This document shows positions 53,958 to 62,996 of a stretch of 64,000 bases of DNA, in pieces (position 1 is the first letter of the stretch; each line of letters starts with the position of its first letter). Position numbers and translations under genes: made by a program. The DNA is from Streptomyces endocoffeicus (GTDB lineage: Bacteria; Actinomycetota; Actinomycetes; Streptomycetales; Streptomycetaceae). Location of the stretch: positions 248,001 through 312,000 of the forward strand of contig NZ_JAERRG010000001.1 in the NCBI RefSeq assembly GCF_016741935.1, in the 5' to 3' direction. The notes beneath the pieces are model-generated. The model had not been told where the DNA came from, searched no databases, and worked only from the letters and a program-made list of their open reading frames with translations.

Positions 53958-54819
53958 CTTGGGAATTCCTTCCCGGAACCTGGCCGGGCCGGACATGGGT
54001 GCGGCCGATCGGCACGATGAGCGGCCGGTCGCCCACCGGGTCGTCAATGACCGTGGCACGCAGCCCGAATGCCTCGTCCAGCAACTCGGCGGTGATCACG
54101 TCACGCGGGTGCCCCTGCGCCAGGATCGAACCCGCCCGCATCACGATGAGGTTGTCGCTGTACCGCGTGGCCAGATTGAGGTCGTGCAGCACCATGACCA
54201 CGGTGCGGCCCGACTCGTGCAGGTCGTCCACCAGGTCGAGCACATCGATCGCATGCGCCAGGTCCAGATAGGTGGTCGGCTCGTCGAGGAGCAGCAGATC
54301 GGTGCCCTGGGCCAGGGTCATCGAAATCCAGACCCGCTGGCGCTGCCCGCCGGACAGCGAGTCGACCGGGCGGTCGGCCAGATCCGACACTCCGGTCATG
54401 GCCAGCGCGCGCTCCACGACACCGGCGTCGTCCGACGACCACTGCCGCAGCCAGCTCTGGTGCGGATGACGTCCCTTCGCGACCAAGTCGGCCACCGTCA
54501 GCCCCTCCGGCGCGACCGGCGCCTGCGGCAGCAGCCCCAACTTCTTCGCCACGTCCCTGGTCCTGAGCCCCGCGATGTCCTCGCCGTCCAGCACGACGGC
54601 CCCCTTGGCCGGTTTGAGCAGCCGGGTCAGGGTGCGCAACAGGGTGGACTTGCCACAGCCGTTGGGACCGATGATCGTGGTGATCACGCCGGGCGGGATC
54701 GTCACGTCGAGGTTCTCGATGACGGTCCGGCCGCCGTACCCGACCGTGACGCCTCTGGCCGCGAGCCGCGCTTTGCCCTGGGCCGCGGACTCGATGTCGG
54801 TGATGCGCTCGGCGCTCAC
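53944..54819 (-). CDS. cchE: Ferric-siderophore ABC transporter ATPase
   Basis: A 291-residue FepC/FhuC-type ATPase: Walker [12 protein letters not shown]-loop LLPQAP, signature [17 protein letters not shown], Walker [14 protein letters not shown]-loop VLHDLN. It powers uptake of ferric coelichelin through CchC and CchD. Start: GTG 54819 with RBS AGGGGG; the open frame upstream lies inside cchD in another frame. It follows cchD by 41 bases. Confidence 0.95.
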   Translation of the reverse strand: MSAERITDIESAAQGKARLAARGVTVGYGGRTVIENLDVTIPPGVITTIIGPNGCGKSTLLRTLTRLLKPAKGAVVLDGEDIAGLRTRDVAKKLGLLPQAPVAPEGLTVADLVAKGRHPHQSWLRQWSSDDAGVVERALAMTGVSDLADRPVDSLSGGQRQRVWISMTLAQGTDLLLLDEPTTYLDLAHAIDVLDLVDDLHESGRTVVMVLHDLNLATRYSDNLIVMRAGSILAQGHPRDVITAELLDEAFGLRATVIDDPVGDRPLIVPIGRTHVRPGQVPGRNSQVRLG

Positions 54820-54860
54820 AAGTCCCCCTGTATCGAGGTTTCGCCTGACGTTGTCGCCAT

Positions 54861-55922
54861 CTATCTGAGGTTCGCCCGCACCAGCAGATAGACGAGGAAG
54901 GGGCCGCCGATCGCGGCGGTGACCACGCCGACCGGGAGAGTGATCGGCAGCGCCGTGCGCGCGACCAGGTCCGCGCCGGTCAGCAGCAACGCTCCGACCA
55001 TGCCGGAGGCCACCATCGGCGGCGTCGGGCACCTCGCCAGACGCATCGCCACCTGCGGCGCCACCAGCGCGACGAACGGGACCGGACCCGCGGCGCTCAC
55101 CGCCACAGCGGCCAGCAGGACCGCGCACAGCAACAGGACCGCCCGCACCATCGAGTACCGGACCCCCAGGCCGGCGGCGACCTCGTCGCCCAGGTGCATC
55201 GGCTTGAACTGGAACGCGACACAGGACACGACGACCAGGAGGACGAGCGTGCACCACAGCGCCACCCGGACCTCGCCCCACGAGCGGCCCTCCAGCGAGC
55301 CGACCAGCCACGCCTGAGCCCGGGCCACGTCCCTGATGTCGGCCGTGGCCAGCAGCCATGTGGTGATCGCCTCCATCACGGCGCTCACCGAGATGCCGAT
55401 GAGGATGAGCCGGAAGCCGTCGATACCGCGCCGCCACGCCAGGAAGTACACCAGCAGCCCGGTTCCGAGACCGCCCGCGAGCGCCGCCGCGGACAGGCCC
55501 ACGGCGCTGACGACCGCCGCGGCGGTCCCGCCCGACACCGTCACCAGGAACACCGCGACCGCGCCGGCGCCCCCGGTGATCCCCAGAATGTCCGGGCTGG
55601 CCAGCGGATTGCGGGCGATGGACTGCGTCAGCGCCCCGGACACCCCCAGCGCGACGCCCACGATGAGCCCGGCCAGGGCACGCGGCATCCGCAAGTCCAT
55701 GATCACGAACTTGTCGACCCGCTCGCCCCCGCCGAGGATCGTGGCGATCACCCGGGACAGGCCGATGGGGAAGTCGCCGACGCCGATGGACAGGCAGAAC
55801 ACCAGGAAGGTGGCCGCGGCCAACAGCAGCGTGACGCTTACCAGCCAGGGCCGCCATACGAACGACACCTGGCCGAGCCGCACGCCCGGTGCCACCGATC
55901 GCTTCACATCTGTCCCGCTCAT
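54861..55922 (-). CDS. cchD: Ferric-siderophore ABC permease (second of pair)
   Basis: A 353-residue FecCD-family permease with about ten hydrophobic helices and family motifs [37 protein letters not shown] and the ATPase-contact region [12 protein letters not shown]. Its ATG at 55922 overlaps the cchC stop (ATGA), so the two permeases are coupled. Forms a heterodimeric channel with CchC. Confidence 0.95.
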   Translation of the reverse strand: MSGTDVKRSVAPGVRLGQVSFVWRPWLVSVTLLLAAATFLVFCLSIGVGDFPIGLSRVIATILGGGERVDKFVIMDLRMPRALAGLIVGVALGVSGALTQSIARNPLASPDILGITGGAGAVAVFLVTVSGGTAAAVVSAVGLSAAALAGGLGTGLLVYFLAWRRGIDGFRLILIGISVSAVMEAITTWLLATADIRDVARAQAWLVGSLEGRSWGEVRVALWCTLVLLVVVSCVAFQFKPMHLGDEVAAGLGVRYSMVRAVLLLCAVLLAAVAVSAAGPVPFVALVAPQVAMRLARCPTPPMVASGMVGALLLTGADLVARTALPITLPVGVVTAAIGGPFLVYLLVRANLR

Positions 55923-56977
55923 GTGTTCTTGAACTTTCCGAGCCACACCAGGGCCGCGAAGAACGGGGCGCCCAGGAGAGCCACGACAACACCCGCGTCC
56001 AACTCACCCGGCCGCACCACCAAGCGCCCCACGATGTCGCAGACCAGGAGGACCACGGCCCCGAGCAGACCCGCGTACGGCACCAGCCAGCGGTAGTCCG
56101 GCCCGGTCAGATACCGGGCCACATGGGCCACCATGAGCCCGAGGAACGCGATGGGGCCGCACGCCGCCGTCGCCGCGCCCGCCAGCAGGGTGATGGCGAC
56201 GATGCCGACGGTCCGGCTGAGCGCGATGTTCACGCCCAGCCCCCGCGCCACGTCGTCACCCAGGCTGAGCAGGTTGAGGGCGGGCAGCGTGGTCAGCGCC
56301 AGCACCAGCCCGACGGCGATGAACAGGGTCACCGGCCGGATGACGTCGAATCCGACACCGGCCACGGAGCCCGCGTTCCAGAACCGCAGCGCGTTCAGCG
56401 ACGCCCGGTCCGACAGCGCGACCGCCGTGGTCATCGCCGTCAGGAACACCGTGATCCCCTGTCCGGCCAGTGCGAGCGTCAACGGGTTGCCGGCCCCCCG
56501 GCCGATGCTCGCCAGCCCGAACACCACCACACCGGCGACCGCCGCCCCCAGGAAGGCGAACCAGACATACTGGAACGGGTCGGCGAACCCGAACAGGGCG
56601 ATCACCGACACCACGGCGAACGAGGCGCCGGCGTTCACCCCCAGCAGGCCCGTGTCGGCGATCGGATTCCGCGTATACCCCTGGATCAACGCCCCGCCGA
56701 CTCCCAGGGCGATGCCCGCCACGATCGCGAGCACCGTCCGGGGCACCCGCACGGTCCGCACGATGAGCCTGATCTCGGTGAGCCGCTGATCGGAGTCCGG
56801 CGCCGCGAACAACCCGTGCCACACCTCGCCGGGACTCAGCGCGCGCGCACCGACGGCCAGCGACACCGCCCCCGCGATCACGAGGAGCGCCACGAGCGTG
56901 CCGATACCCACAACCCGCCGCCGTCGGGCCTCTGTTGTGCCCCTGGTCAAGGGGCGCTCAATCGCAGTCGTGCCCAT
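55919..56977 (-). CDS. cchC: Ferric-siderophore ABC permease (first of pair)
   Basis: A 352-residue FecCD-family permease: [43 protein letters not shown] and [13 protein letters not shown] are the diagnostic stretches. Partner of CchD in import of ferric coelichelin. It starts 17 bases after cchB, in the cchB-C-D-E operon behind the iron box at 58434. Confidence 0.95.
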   Translation of the reverse strand: MGTTAIERPLTRGTTEARRRRVVGIGTLVALLVIAGAVSLAVGARALSPGEVWHGLFAAPDSDQRLTEIRLIVRTVRVPRTVLAIVAGIALGVGGALIQGYTRNPIADTGLLGVNAGASFAVVSVIALFGFADPFQYVWFAFLGAAVAGVVVFGLASIGRGAGNPLTLALAGQGITVFLTAMTTAVALSDRASLNALRFWNAGSVAGVGFDVIRPVTLFIAVGLVLALTTLPALNLLSLGDDVARGLGVNIALSRTVGIVAITLLAGAATAACGPIAFLGLMVAHVARYLTGPDYRWLVPYAGLLGAVVLLVCDIVGRLVVRPGELDAGVVVALLGAPFFAALVWLGKFKNT

Positions 56978-56994
56978 GTCTCAGTACGTCATCC

Positions 56995-58350
56995 CTACCG
57001 GGCGGTGCAGCCGACGCCGTCGGCGGCCGACCGGGCCTCCTCGGACGCGGATGTGACACCCCTGTCGAGGAGCGAGTCCAGGATCTCGCCGACCCTGATC
57101 GCGGTGTTGGACAGCAGAGACGATGTGATGCCGTGCGTGTGCTCCGTGCCGCCTTGCAGATAGATTCCGCAGCGCAGCCCGGGATCCGTCACGATGCGGT
57201 AGTCACGCTCGACACGGAAGCGGCCCTCGTCGTCCCTGGGGCAGCGGTCGGCGACTTCGCCGAGGAGGCCCAGGGGGTCAACGGGACTGTAGCCGGTGGC
57301 GAAGACCACGACGTCCGCGTCCAGAAGCGTCTCCTCGCCGGTGACGAGGGACTTCACGGTGGCACGGACCTGTGCCGGCGTCTCCTTGACGTCGGCGAGC
57401 CGGGACACGTTGAGGAAGCGCAGCCGCTCGGCGCCGAGAACCTTCTCCTGGTACATCTGCCGGTAGAGGTCGTCGATCAGGTCGATGTCCACCACGGAGT
57501 AGTTGGTGTTGCCGTGGTAGTCCATCAGCTGCCGCTTGACGTTCTCGGGCGCGGCGAAGTAGTCGTCGACCGCCTCGGGGTCGAAGATCCGGTTGGCGAA
57601 ACCGCTGTCGTCGGCGGGGCTGTAGCCGTAGCGGGAGAAGACCGCGCAGACCTCGGCCCCGGGGAAACGGCGGTGCAGGTAGGCGACGTTCTCGGCGGCA
57701 CTCTGCCCGGCGCCCACGACGATGAACCGAGAGGGCGAGGTGCCCTCCAGCTCGTCGGCCTTCGCCAGCAGTTCAGAGGTGTGCCAGACGCGGTGGCCGC
57801 GTTCCACACCCTCGGGCATGAGGGGACGCAGCCCGGTACCGATGACGAGGTTGCGCGCCCGGTGGACGGCGAGTCCCTCCCCCGACCGGACCGTCACGTC
57901 CAAGTACTCCACGGCTCCGTCGCTGACGACAGGCACGATGCCGACGACCTCGTGGCCGTAGGAGACCATGTCCTCGACCTTGGCCGCGGCCCACTCGAAG
58001 TAGTCGTGGAACTCCACCCGCAGCGGGAAGAGGTTCTTGTGGTTGATGAAGTCGATCAGCCGCCCCTTGCTCTTCAGATAGCAGAGGAAGCTGAACTCAC
58101 TGGCCGGGTTCCGCAGCGTCACCAGGTCCTTGAGGAAGGACACCTGCATGGTGGCGTCGTCGATCAGCATTCCTCGGTGCCAGCCGAAGCGTGGCTGCTG
58201 CTCGAAGAATTGAGCGCTGATCGCCTCCCGCCCACCGACGCGTGCGTTGTGCTCGCTGAGTGCGATCGCCATGGCCACATTGGACGGCCCGAAGCCGATG
58301 CCAATGAGGTCGTGGACCAGTAATGCGTCACCAGGAAGAACCTGTGACAT
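56995..58350 (-). CDS. cchB: L-ornithine N5-monooxygenase
   Basis: A 451-residue flavin N-hydroxylase of the SidA/PvdA/IucD family: FAD motif GIGFGPSNVAMAIAL, NADPH motif VVGAGQSAAENVAYL, the substrate-channel motif NTNYSVVD, and ATGY near the C-terminus. It makes N5-hydroxyornithine, needed for modules 1 and 3 of CchH. It is the first gene of the cchB-C-D-E operon, divergent from cchA. Confidence 0.96.
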   Translation of the reverse strand: MSQVLPGDALLVHDLIGIGFGPSNVAMAIALSEHNARVGGREAISAQFFEQQPRFGWHRGMLIDDATMQVSFLKDLVTLRNPASEFSFLCYLKSKGRLIDFINHKNLFPLRVEFHDYFEWAAAKVEDMVSYGHEVVGIVPVVSDGAVEYLDVTVRSGEGLAVHRARNLVIGTGLRPLMPEGVERGHRVWHTSELLAKADELEGTSPSRFIVVGAGQSAAENVAYLHRRFPGAEVCAVFSRYGYSPADDSGFANRIFDPEAVDDYFAAPENVKRQLMDYHGNTNYSVVDIDLIDDLYRQMYQEKVLGAERLRFLNVSRLADVKETPAQVRATVKSLVTGEETLLDADVVVFATGYSPVDPLGLLGEVADRCPRDDEGRFRVERDYRIVTDPGLRCGIYLQGGTEHTHGITSSLLSNTAIRVGEILDSLLDRGVTSASEEARSAADGVGCTAR

Positions 58351-58433
58351 GTCACTCCCATCGTGCGGGGCAATCGCCTGTCAGGCATGGGGAAGTCGCG
58401 GTGGCCACGCCGACGGAGCGACCTGGCGGCAAC

Positions 58434-58452
58434 TTAGGTGAGCCTAAGCTAA
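58434..58452. promoter_or_regulatory. Iron box upstream of cchB
   Basis: TTAGGTGAGCCTAAGCTAA matches the iron-box consensus in 16 of 19 positions and lies 84 bases upstream of the cchB start in the divergent cchB-cchA region. Confidence 0.85.
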
Positions 58453-58539
58453 ACCCGCGCGACTGTCGATAGCGCCGCTCAGGCATCCGCGCTCGCCGAC
58501 CACTCGCCAACTGGGAGATCAGATGGGCCCGTTGCAGAC

Positions 58540-58558
58540 TAAGGTAAGCCTTGCTTTA
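58540..58558. promoter_or_regulatory. Iron box upstream of cchA
   Basis: TAAGGTAAGCCTTGCTTTA is a weaker iron-box match (about 12 of 19) 39 bases upstream of the cchA start. A separate box for each divergent promoter suggests independent iron repression of both operons. Confidence 0.65.
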
Positions 58559-58597
58559 CTTGCTGCTCGGTCATCCCCTGCTTCGAGGAGGAACCCC

Positions 58598-59545
58598 ATG
58601 CGGGTCGTCATGTTCGGTTACCAGACCTGGGGGCACCGCACCCTGCAAGCCCTCCTGGACTCCGAACACGACGTGGTACTGGTCGTGACACACCCCAAGA
58701 GCGAGCACGCGTACGAGAAGATCTGGAGTGACTCCGTCGCCGAGCTCGCCGAGGAGCACGGCGTCCCGGTGCTGCTCCGCAACCGCCCCGACGACGACGA
58801 GCTGTTCGAGCGCCTCAAGGAGGCCGACCCGGACATCATCGTGGCGAACAACTGGCGGACGTGGATCCCTCCGCGCATCTTCGGCCTGCCGCGCCACGGC
58901 ACCCTGAACGTCCACGACGCGCTGCTGCCGAAGTACGCCGGCTTCTCCCCGCTGATCTGGGCCCTGATCAACGGCGAGCCCGAAGTGGGCGTCACCGCGC
59001 ACATGATGAACGACGAACTCGACGCCGGTGACATCGTCCGGCAGGAGGCGGTCCCGGTCGGGCCGGCGGACACCGCCACCGACCTCTTCCACAAGACCGT
59101 CGACCTCATCGCCCCGGTCACCATCGGCGCGCTCGGCCTCATCGCCGCCGGGCAGACGGAGTTCACCAAGCAGGACCGGTCCCGGGCGAGCTTCTTCCAC
59201 AAGCGGTCCATCGAGGACAGCCGCATCGACTGGACCTGGCCGGCGGAAGACCTCGAACGCCTGGTCCGCGCCCAGTCCGAGCCGTACCCCAGCACCTACA
59301 CCTTCCACAAGGGCAAGCGCCTCGAAATCCTGGCCGCGGTCGTGTCCCAGGGCCGGTACGGCGGCACCCCCGGCCGCATCTTCTACCGCGAGGGCGACGG
59401 GGTGGCGATCGTCGCCGGAGCCGACGCCCGCACCGGCCGCAATCGGGGTCTGGCCATCACCCGCGTACGGACCGAGGACGGCCGCGAGATGGGCGCCACG
59501 GAGTACTTCACCTCCATGGGCGGCTATCTGACCAGCCGCCCCTGA
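58598..59545 (+). CDS. cchA: Hydroxyornithine N5-formyltransferase
   Basis: A 315-residue methionyl-tRNA-formyltransferase-like enzyme. The catalytic Asn-x-His is in LNVHDALLPKYAGFSP and the Asp in NDELDAGDIVRQE; a C-terminal OB-like domain follows. It formylates N5-hydroxyornithine using formyl-tetrahydrofolate to give the module 1 substrate of CchH. ATG 58598 is chosen on the RBS GAGGAGGAA; the frame is open upstream across the iron box. Confidence 0.95.
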   Translation: MRVVMFGYQTWGHRTLQALLDSEHDVVLVVTHPKSEHAYEKIWSDSVAELAEEHGVPVLLRNRPDDDELFERLKEADPDIIVANNWRTWIPPRIFGLPRHGTLNVHDALLPKYAGFSPLIWALINGEPEVGVTAHMMNDELDAGDIVRQEAVPVGPADTATDLFHKTVDLIAPVTIGALGLIAAGQTEFTKQDRSRASFFHKRSIEDSRIDWTWPAEDLERLVRAQSEPYPSTYTFHKGKRLEILAAVVSQGRYGGTPGRIFYREGDGVAIVAGADARTGRNRGLAITRVRTEDGREMGATEYFTSMGGYLTSRP

Positions 59546-59582
59546 CGCACCGGCCCACCGCAGACCCGACGCTGACGCCCAG

Positions 59583-59660
59583 TCAGATCGTCCGGCTGAC
59601 CAGGGCGCTGCCGCCGATCACGGTCAAGCCGACGCCGCCACGGGCCTTTTCTACGGTGCG
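59583..59660 (-). pseudogene. Remnant resembling an Old Yellow Enzyme-type flavin reductase
   Basis: On the - strand this short stretch reads VEKARGGVGLTVIGGSALVSR then a stop. The ARGGVGL-x-V-x-GG pattern is typical of the early barrel of NADH:flavin oxidoreductases (YxxRAxGGVGLIVxxG). No start or further domain is present. It overlaps the end of the truncated amine-oxidase frame, so the two remnants are joined. Low confidence because of its length. Confidence 0.35.
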
Positions 59661-60254
59661 CCGGTGGGCCGGCGATGGACCTCGGCTTCGACGACCTTGT
59701 CGGCGAAGCCCGGCAGGACCTGGCTGAGATCGTCGAGGTAGATTCGGCGGATGTCGTCGTCGAGTTCGAGCAGCCGGCGTGCCAGGCTGCCCGGCGAGAA
59801 GGTCATGATGCTGCTGCCGGGCTGCCGTTCCGGCTCCAGGCCGCGCTGGATGTTGGAGTGGTTCAGCAGGACGTTGAAGGACCGTTTGGGCGCCGCGATG
59901 GCGTAGGCGTCGTCCCAGACCTGACGCTCGGTCTCGTCGGTGAGGAACGCGGCACTCACGTACGGCCCGTAGACGATCTTCGACAGGGCCTCCCGGAGGT
60001 CGCGGTCGAGATCGACGGCGATCCGGTGGCTGACCGTCGCGGGGGCCCGGACCACGCAGCGCACCTCGACCTCCCGCTCGGCTCCGTCCTGCCGGTATCG
60101 GACGATCACCGAGCCCTTCTTCTGGAAGATTTCGTCAACGGTCGCATTCAGCCACACCCGGTTCGACAGTGCCGCGGCGATGCTCTCGGTGAGGGTGGAC
60201 GCCCCGCCGAGGATGCTCTGGGAGACACCGGCGCCGATGTTCCACACCAGGCTG
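59651..60254 (-). pseudogene. FAD-dependent amine oxidase, truncated at both ends
   Basis: About 200 codons of the central part of a flavin amine oxidase/protoporphyrinogen-oxidase-like protein: WNIGAGVSQSILGGASTLTESIAAAL, then VRAPATVSHRIAVDLDRDLREAL, and VVEAEVHRRPTGAP, where the frame stops. The N-terminal FAD motif (GxGxxG) and the C-terminal FAD/substrate block are both missing. At the 5' side the frame runs straight into the right end of the IS200/IS605 element, and the missing N-terminus is not found beyond it. Confidence 0.65.
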
Positions 60255-60450
60255 AATTGAAATCCTCTCCCCTTTGAGGGGGGAGATTCCCGCCTACCGC
60301 GTCGTTGAACGCTGCGGTGTCGAGTGGGTTCCTGCTTCGCTGCGCGGTGCCGGGACGAGTCCCGGTCCTACCTGCGCTCCACAGGCTGTCACGGCCAGTC
60401 CGGCCGCCTTGGCGACGTTGACCGCCGCGTTGATGTCCCGGTCCAGAACC
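60255..60450 (-). ncRNA. Candidate omega-RNA region (tnpB 3' end plus right end)
   Basis: In studied IS200/IS605 elements the guide RNA of TnpB is made from the 3' part of tnpB and the right-end hairpin, with the guide taken from flanking DNA. Here that corresponds to the last ~150 bases of tnpB and the hairpin at 60261-60288, with the guide starting near 60254 and reading into the amine-oxidase remnant. Extent and expression are inferred only. Confidence 0.35.
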
Positions 60451-61511
60451 GCCCCGCATGCCCCACAGGTCCACACGCGCACGTGCAGGGGCTTGGGCCC
60501 GTCCTTCACTCCGCACTGCGAGCACACCTGCGACGTGGGCTCGAACCGGCCGATCCGGATGAAGGTACGCCCGTACCGGGCGGCCTTGTACTCCAGCATG
60601 CTCACGAACGCCGACCATCCTGCGTCGTGAACGGACTTGGCCAGGGGCGTGCGGGCGAGTCCCTTCACCGCCAGATCCTCCACGGCGACCGCTTGGTTCT
60701 CGCGGATCAGCCTCGTGGAAAGCTGGTGGTGGAACTCGCGGCGCGCGTCCGCGACACGGGCGTGTGCCCGAGCGACGCGGACCCTGGCCTTGTCCCTGTT
60801 CCTGCTGCCCTTCTCCGTGCGGGAGAGAGCGCGCTGCGCCTTCTTCAGGCGCTTCTCGGCCCGGCACAGGAAGCGCGGGCTGTCGACCTTTCGGCCGTCG
60901 GAGAGGACCGCGAAGTGCCCGAGGCCGAGGTCGATGCCCAGCTCGGGCGTCGTCTCCGGCAGCACCTCTTCCGGGCCGGTCTCCACGACGAAGGACGCGA
61001 AGTACCGGCCCGCCGAGTCCTTGACCACCGTCACCGTGGACGGCGTCGAGGGCAACGTGCGGGACCACTTCACCTTCAGGTCGCCGATCTTCGGCAAACG
61101 CAGCTTTCCGCCCGTGGTGATCGACCAGCGGGCGTTCGCGGTGAACCGGACGGCCTGCCGGGTGTCCTTGCGCGACTTGTACCGGGGCGCGCCCATGCGT
61201 GGACGCTTGCCCTTCAGACTGTCGAAGAAGTTCCGGTACGCCGTGTCCAGGTCCCTCAAGGACTGCTGGAGGACGACCGCCGACACCTCGCCGAGCCAGG
61301 CCCGCTCCGGTGTCCGCTTGGCCTCGGTGATGAGCCGCTTGGAAAGGTCCCCGCTCTTCGGGAACGGCATGCCTTCGCTGCGGGCGGTCTCCCGAGCGCG
61401 GAGCGCGTCGTTGTAGACCACCCGCGCGCATCCGAATGCCCTCGCCAGCGCTGTGCGCTGACCGGCGCTCGGGTACAGGCGGAAGCTATACCGAAGCTGC
61501 ACACGGATCAT
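60294..61511 (-). CDS. tnpB: RNA-guided endonuclease TnpB
   Basis: A 405-residue TnpB of full length. All RuvC catalytic acids are present: D194 in GIDLG, E278 in VEDLAVKGL and D359 in DRDINAAVN. The zinc finger is intact (C330, C333, C349, C352). The N-terminal WED/REC-like region has SAGQRTALARAFGCARVVYNDAL. TnpB nicks or cuts DNA at the donor site under RNA guidance and helps retain the element. It starts back to back with tnpA. Confidence 0.93.
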   Translation of the reverse strand: MIRVQLRYSFRLYPSAGQRTALARAFGCARVVYNDALRARETARSEGMPFPKSGDLSKRLITEAKRTPERAWLGEVSAVVLQQSLRDLDTAYRNFFDSLKGKRPRMGAPRYKSRKDTRQAVRFTANARWSITTGGKLRLPKIGDLKVKWSRTLPSTPSTVTVVKDSAGRYFASFVVETGPEEVLPETTPELGIDLGLGHFAVLSDGRKVDSPRFLCRAEKRLKKAQRALSRTEKGSRNRDKARVRVARAHARVADARREFHHQLSTRLIRENQAVAVEDLAVKGLARTPLAKSVHDAGWSAFVSMLEYKAARYGRTFIRIGRFEPTSQVCSQCGVKDGPKPLHVRVWTCGACGAVLDRDINAAVNVAKAAGLAVTACGAQVGPGLVPAPRSEAGTHSTPQRSTTR

Positions 61512-61527
61512 GATACACAGTTGGTTT

Positions 61528-61944
61528 ATGGGTACCGATGAAGACGTTCGTACAGGTCGTCACTGCATCTTCCGTATGCATGTTCACTTGGTCTTCGTAA
61601 CGAAGTACCGGCACTCCGTCTTCGCCAACCGGCACCTGACGCGCTGCGAGGAGATCATGCGGGCCGTGTGCGAGGACTTCGAAGCCGAGATGGTCGAGTT
61701 CAACGGCAAGACCAACCACGTCCACCTACTCGTGAACTTCCCGCCGAAGGTGGCCGTGTCCAGGCTGGTGAACTCCCTCAAAGGCGTGTCTTCGCGCAGG
61801 CTCCGCCAGGAGTTCCCCGACCTCGTCCGCCACTACTGGCGGGCACAGCGTCTGTGGTCCGGCTCGTACTTCGCCGGGTCGGTCGGCGGCGCGCCGCTCA
61901 GCATCGTGAAGCAGTACATCGAGCAGCAGAACCGGCCACTCTGA
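61528..61944 (+). CDS. tnpA: Y1 transposase TnpA (IS200/IS605)
   Basis: A 138-residue HUH single-strand transposase. The HUH pair is H64-x-H66 in NHVHLLV and the catalytic tyrosine is Y130 in IVKQYIEQ; TKYRHSVF near the N-terminus is also typical. Full length, so the element may be able to move. ATG 61528 is preferred; ATG 61510 overlaps the tnpB start. Confidence 0.92.
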   Translation: MGTDEDVRTGRHCIFRMHVHLVFVTKYRHSVFANRHLTRCEEIMRAVCEDFEAEMVEFNGKTNHVHLLVNFPPKVAVSRLVNSLKGVSSRRLRQEFPDLVRHYWRAQRLWSGSYFAGSVGGAPLSIVKQYIEQQNRPL

Positions 61945-62059
61945 TCTGGGCTGAGGTGAACAGTGCGGATCCATTCACACAGCCGAGGTCAGAGCAGGCC
62001 AAAGATTCACTTCACCACCGGACTGAAGCCCAGTGCACTGCGAATAGATCCGGTAACCA

Positions 62060-62188
62060 ATGCCCGCACCGGCGGAGATCTGCATGGTCGCCCAGCTCCC
62101 CGAGGACGACGTCGCCCCGCATCTGTGGACCACGCTGGCGGGCAGGCCCCGGCTGCACCGGGAGGACCCGCGGGGCGCCCCGCACTGA
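62060..62188 (+). CDS. Short open frame, probable 3' remnant of an unknown gene
   Basis: A 42-codon frame (MPAPAEICMVAQLPEDDVAP...) beginning just outside the proposed left end of the IS element, with stops immediately upstream in frame. Composition looks coding-like, but it has no recognisable domain. Its position against the element suggests the tail of a disrupted gene. I cannot identify it. Confidence 0.25.
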   Translation: MPAPAEICMVAQLPEDDVAPHLWTTLAGRPRLHREDPRGAPH

Positions 62189-62234
62189 GGCGGGCGCCGC
62201 GGGCGGCCGGATCCCGTCTCAGCCGGATCCCGTC

Positions 62235-62900
62235 TCAGATGGCCGCGCGAATGGCCCGTTCGAAGCCCTCGACATGGCTGTGGGCGAGCTGTGCCGCCTT
62301 GTCGGCGTCACCGGCGACGACCGCCTCGATCAACGGCCCGTGCTCTCCGACGTGACCGGCCATATCGGACAGACGGTCGATGAACAGGCACCAGATGCGG
62401 GTCGCCAGATTGTCGTGGCGGACGAGCGTGTCCTCCAGGTACGGGTTGTGCGTGGCGGCGTAGATCGCGCGGTGGACCTGGAGGTCCAGGCGCATCAGCT
62501 CGGCGGCGTCGCGCCGAGGTGAATCCGCGCCCTCCAGCTCCCGCAGGACGGCCGTCAGGGTCGTACGGTCCGCGGTCGTGGCGCGCCGCGCGGCCAGGGC
62601 GGCGGCCAGGGGTTCCAGCTCCTGGCGGACCTCGGAGATATGGGCCAGGTCGGTGATGTTGACGTCGGTGGCGAAGGTGCCGCGCCGGGGGTAGGTCGTG
62701 ATCAGCCGCTCGTACTGGAGCCGCTTGAGCGCCTCGCGCACCGGCGTGCGTCCGACGCCGAGGGACTGCGCCAGCTGGTCCTCGTTGATCGGCGCGCCCG
62801 GGCGGATCTCGAGCATGACGAGCCGGTCGCGGATGGCGCGATAGGCGCGCTCGGCGAGGGACAGCTCCTCGCCCGCGGGTTCGGTCGCCACCTGCTGCAT
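62235..62900 (-). CDS. GntR-family regulator, FCD (FadR-like) type
   Basis: A 221-residue GntR protein. The winged helix (about 14-80) contains INEDQLAQSLGVGRTPVREALKRLQYERLI. The all-helical FCD domain (about 90-215) has EVRQELEPLAAALAARRA, DLQVHRAIYAATHNPYLEDTL and HGPLIEAVVAGDADKAAQLAHSHVEGF, with the metal-binding Asp/His residues of that family. It is divergent from glyA with the palindrome at 62951-62962 between, so control of glyA by an amino acid or organic acid ligand is likely. Confidence 0.9.
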   Translation of the reverse strand: MQQVATEPAGEELSLAERAYRAIRDRLVMLEIRPGAPINEDQLAQSLGVGRTPVREALKRLQYERLITTYPRRGTFATDVNITDLAHISEVRQELEPLAAALAARRATTADRTTLTAVLRELEGADSPRRDAAELMRLDLQVHRAIYAATHNPYLEDTLVRHDNLATRIWCLFIDRLSDMAGHVGEHGPLIEAVVAGDADKAAQLAHSHVEGFERAIRAAI

Positions 62901-62950
62901 GAAATGCCCCCTTGACCTGTGTCGCGAGCTCTCATACCTTACCGCAGAGG

Positions 62951-62962
62951 CTGATATATCAG
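62951..62962. promoter_or_regulatory. Perfect palindrome between gntR and glyA
   Basis: CTGATATATCAG is a perfect 12-bp palindrome in an otherwise GC-rich divergent region, 51 bases from the gntR start and 35 bases from the glyA start. It is a strong candidate operator for the adjacent FCD-type regulator. Confidence 0.6.
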
Positions 62963-62996
62963 TTGCCCATTAGTTGGCTCTCAGGATGGTGCACAG

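Larger units (their letters stand above)
60255..62050 (-). mobile_element. IS200/IS605-family element with divergent tnpA and tnpB
   Basis: The element carries an apparently intact Y1 transposase gene and a TnpB gene, divergently arranged as in IS605-type elements. Subterminal hairpins, rather than terminal inverted repeats, mark the ends: an imperfect hairpin at 60261-60288 just after tnpB (right end) and CTTCA-N9-TGAAG at 62010-62028 beyond tnpA (left end). Exact boundaries are uncertain; TTAC on the - strand near 62052-62055 could be the target motif at the left end. Flanking sequences are remnants of different genes, so a deletion may have accompanied or followed insertion. Confidence 0.8.

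Noticed and set aside
62901..62996. A glycine riboswitch in front of glyA
   Set aside because: The leader is under 100 bases and shows no tandem aptamer-like structure; a protein operator fits better.
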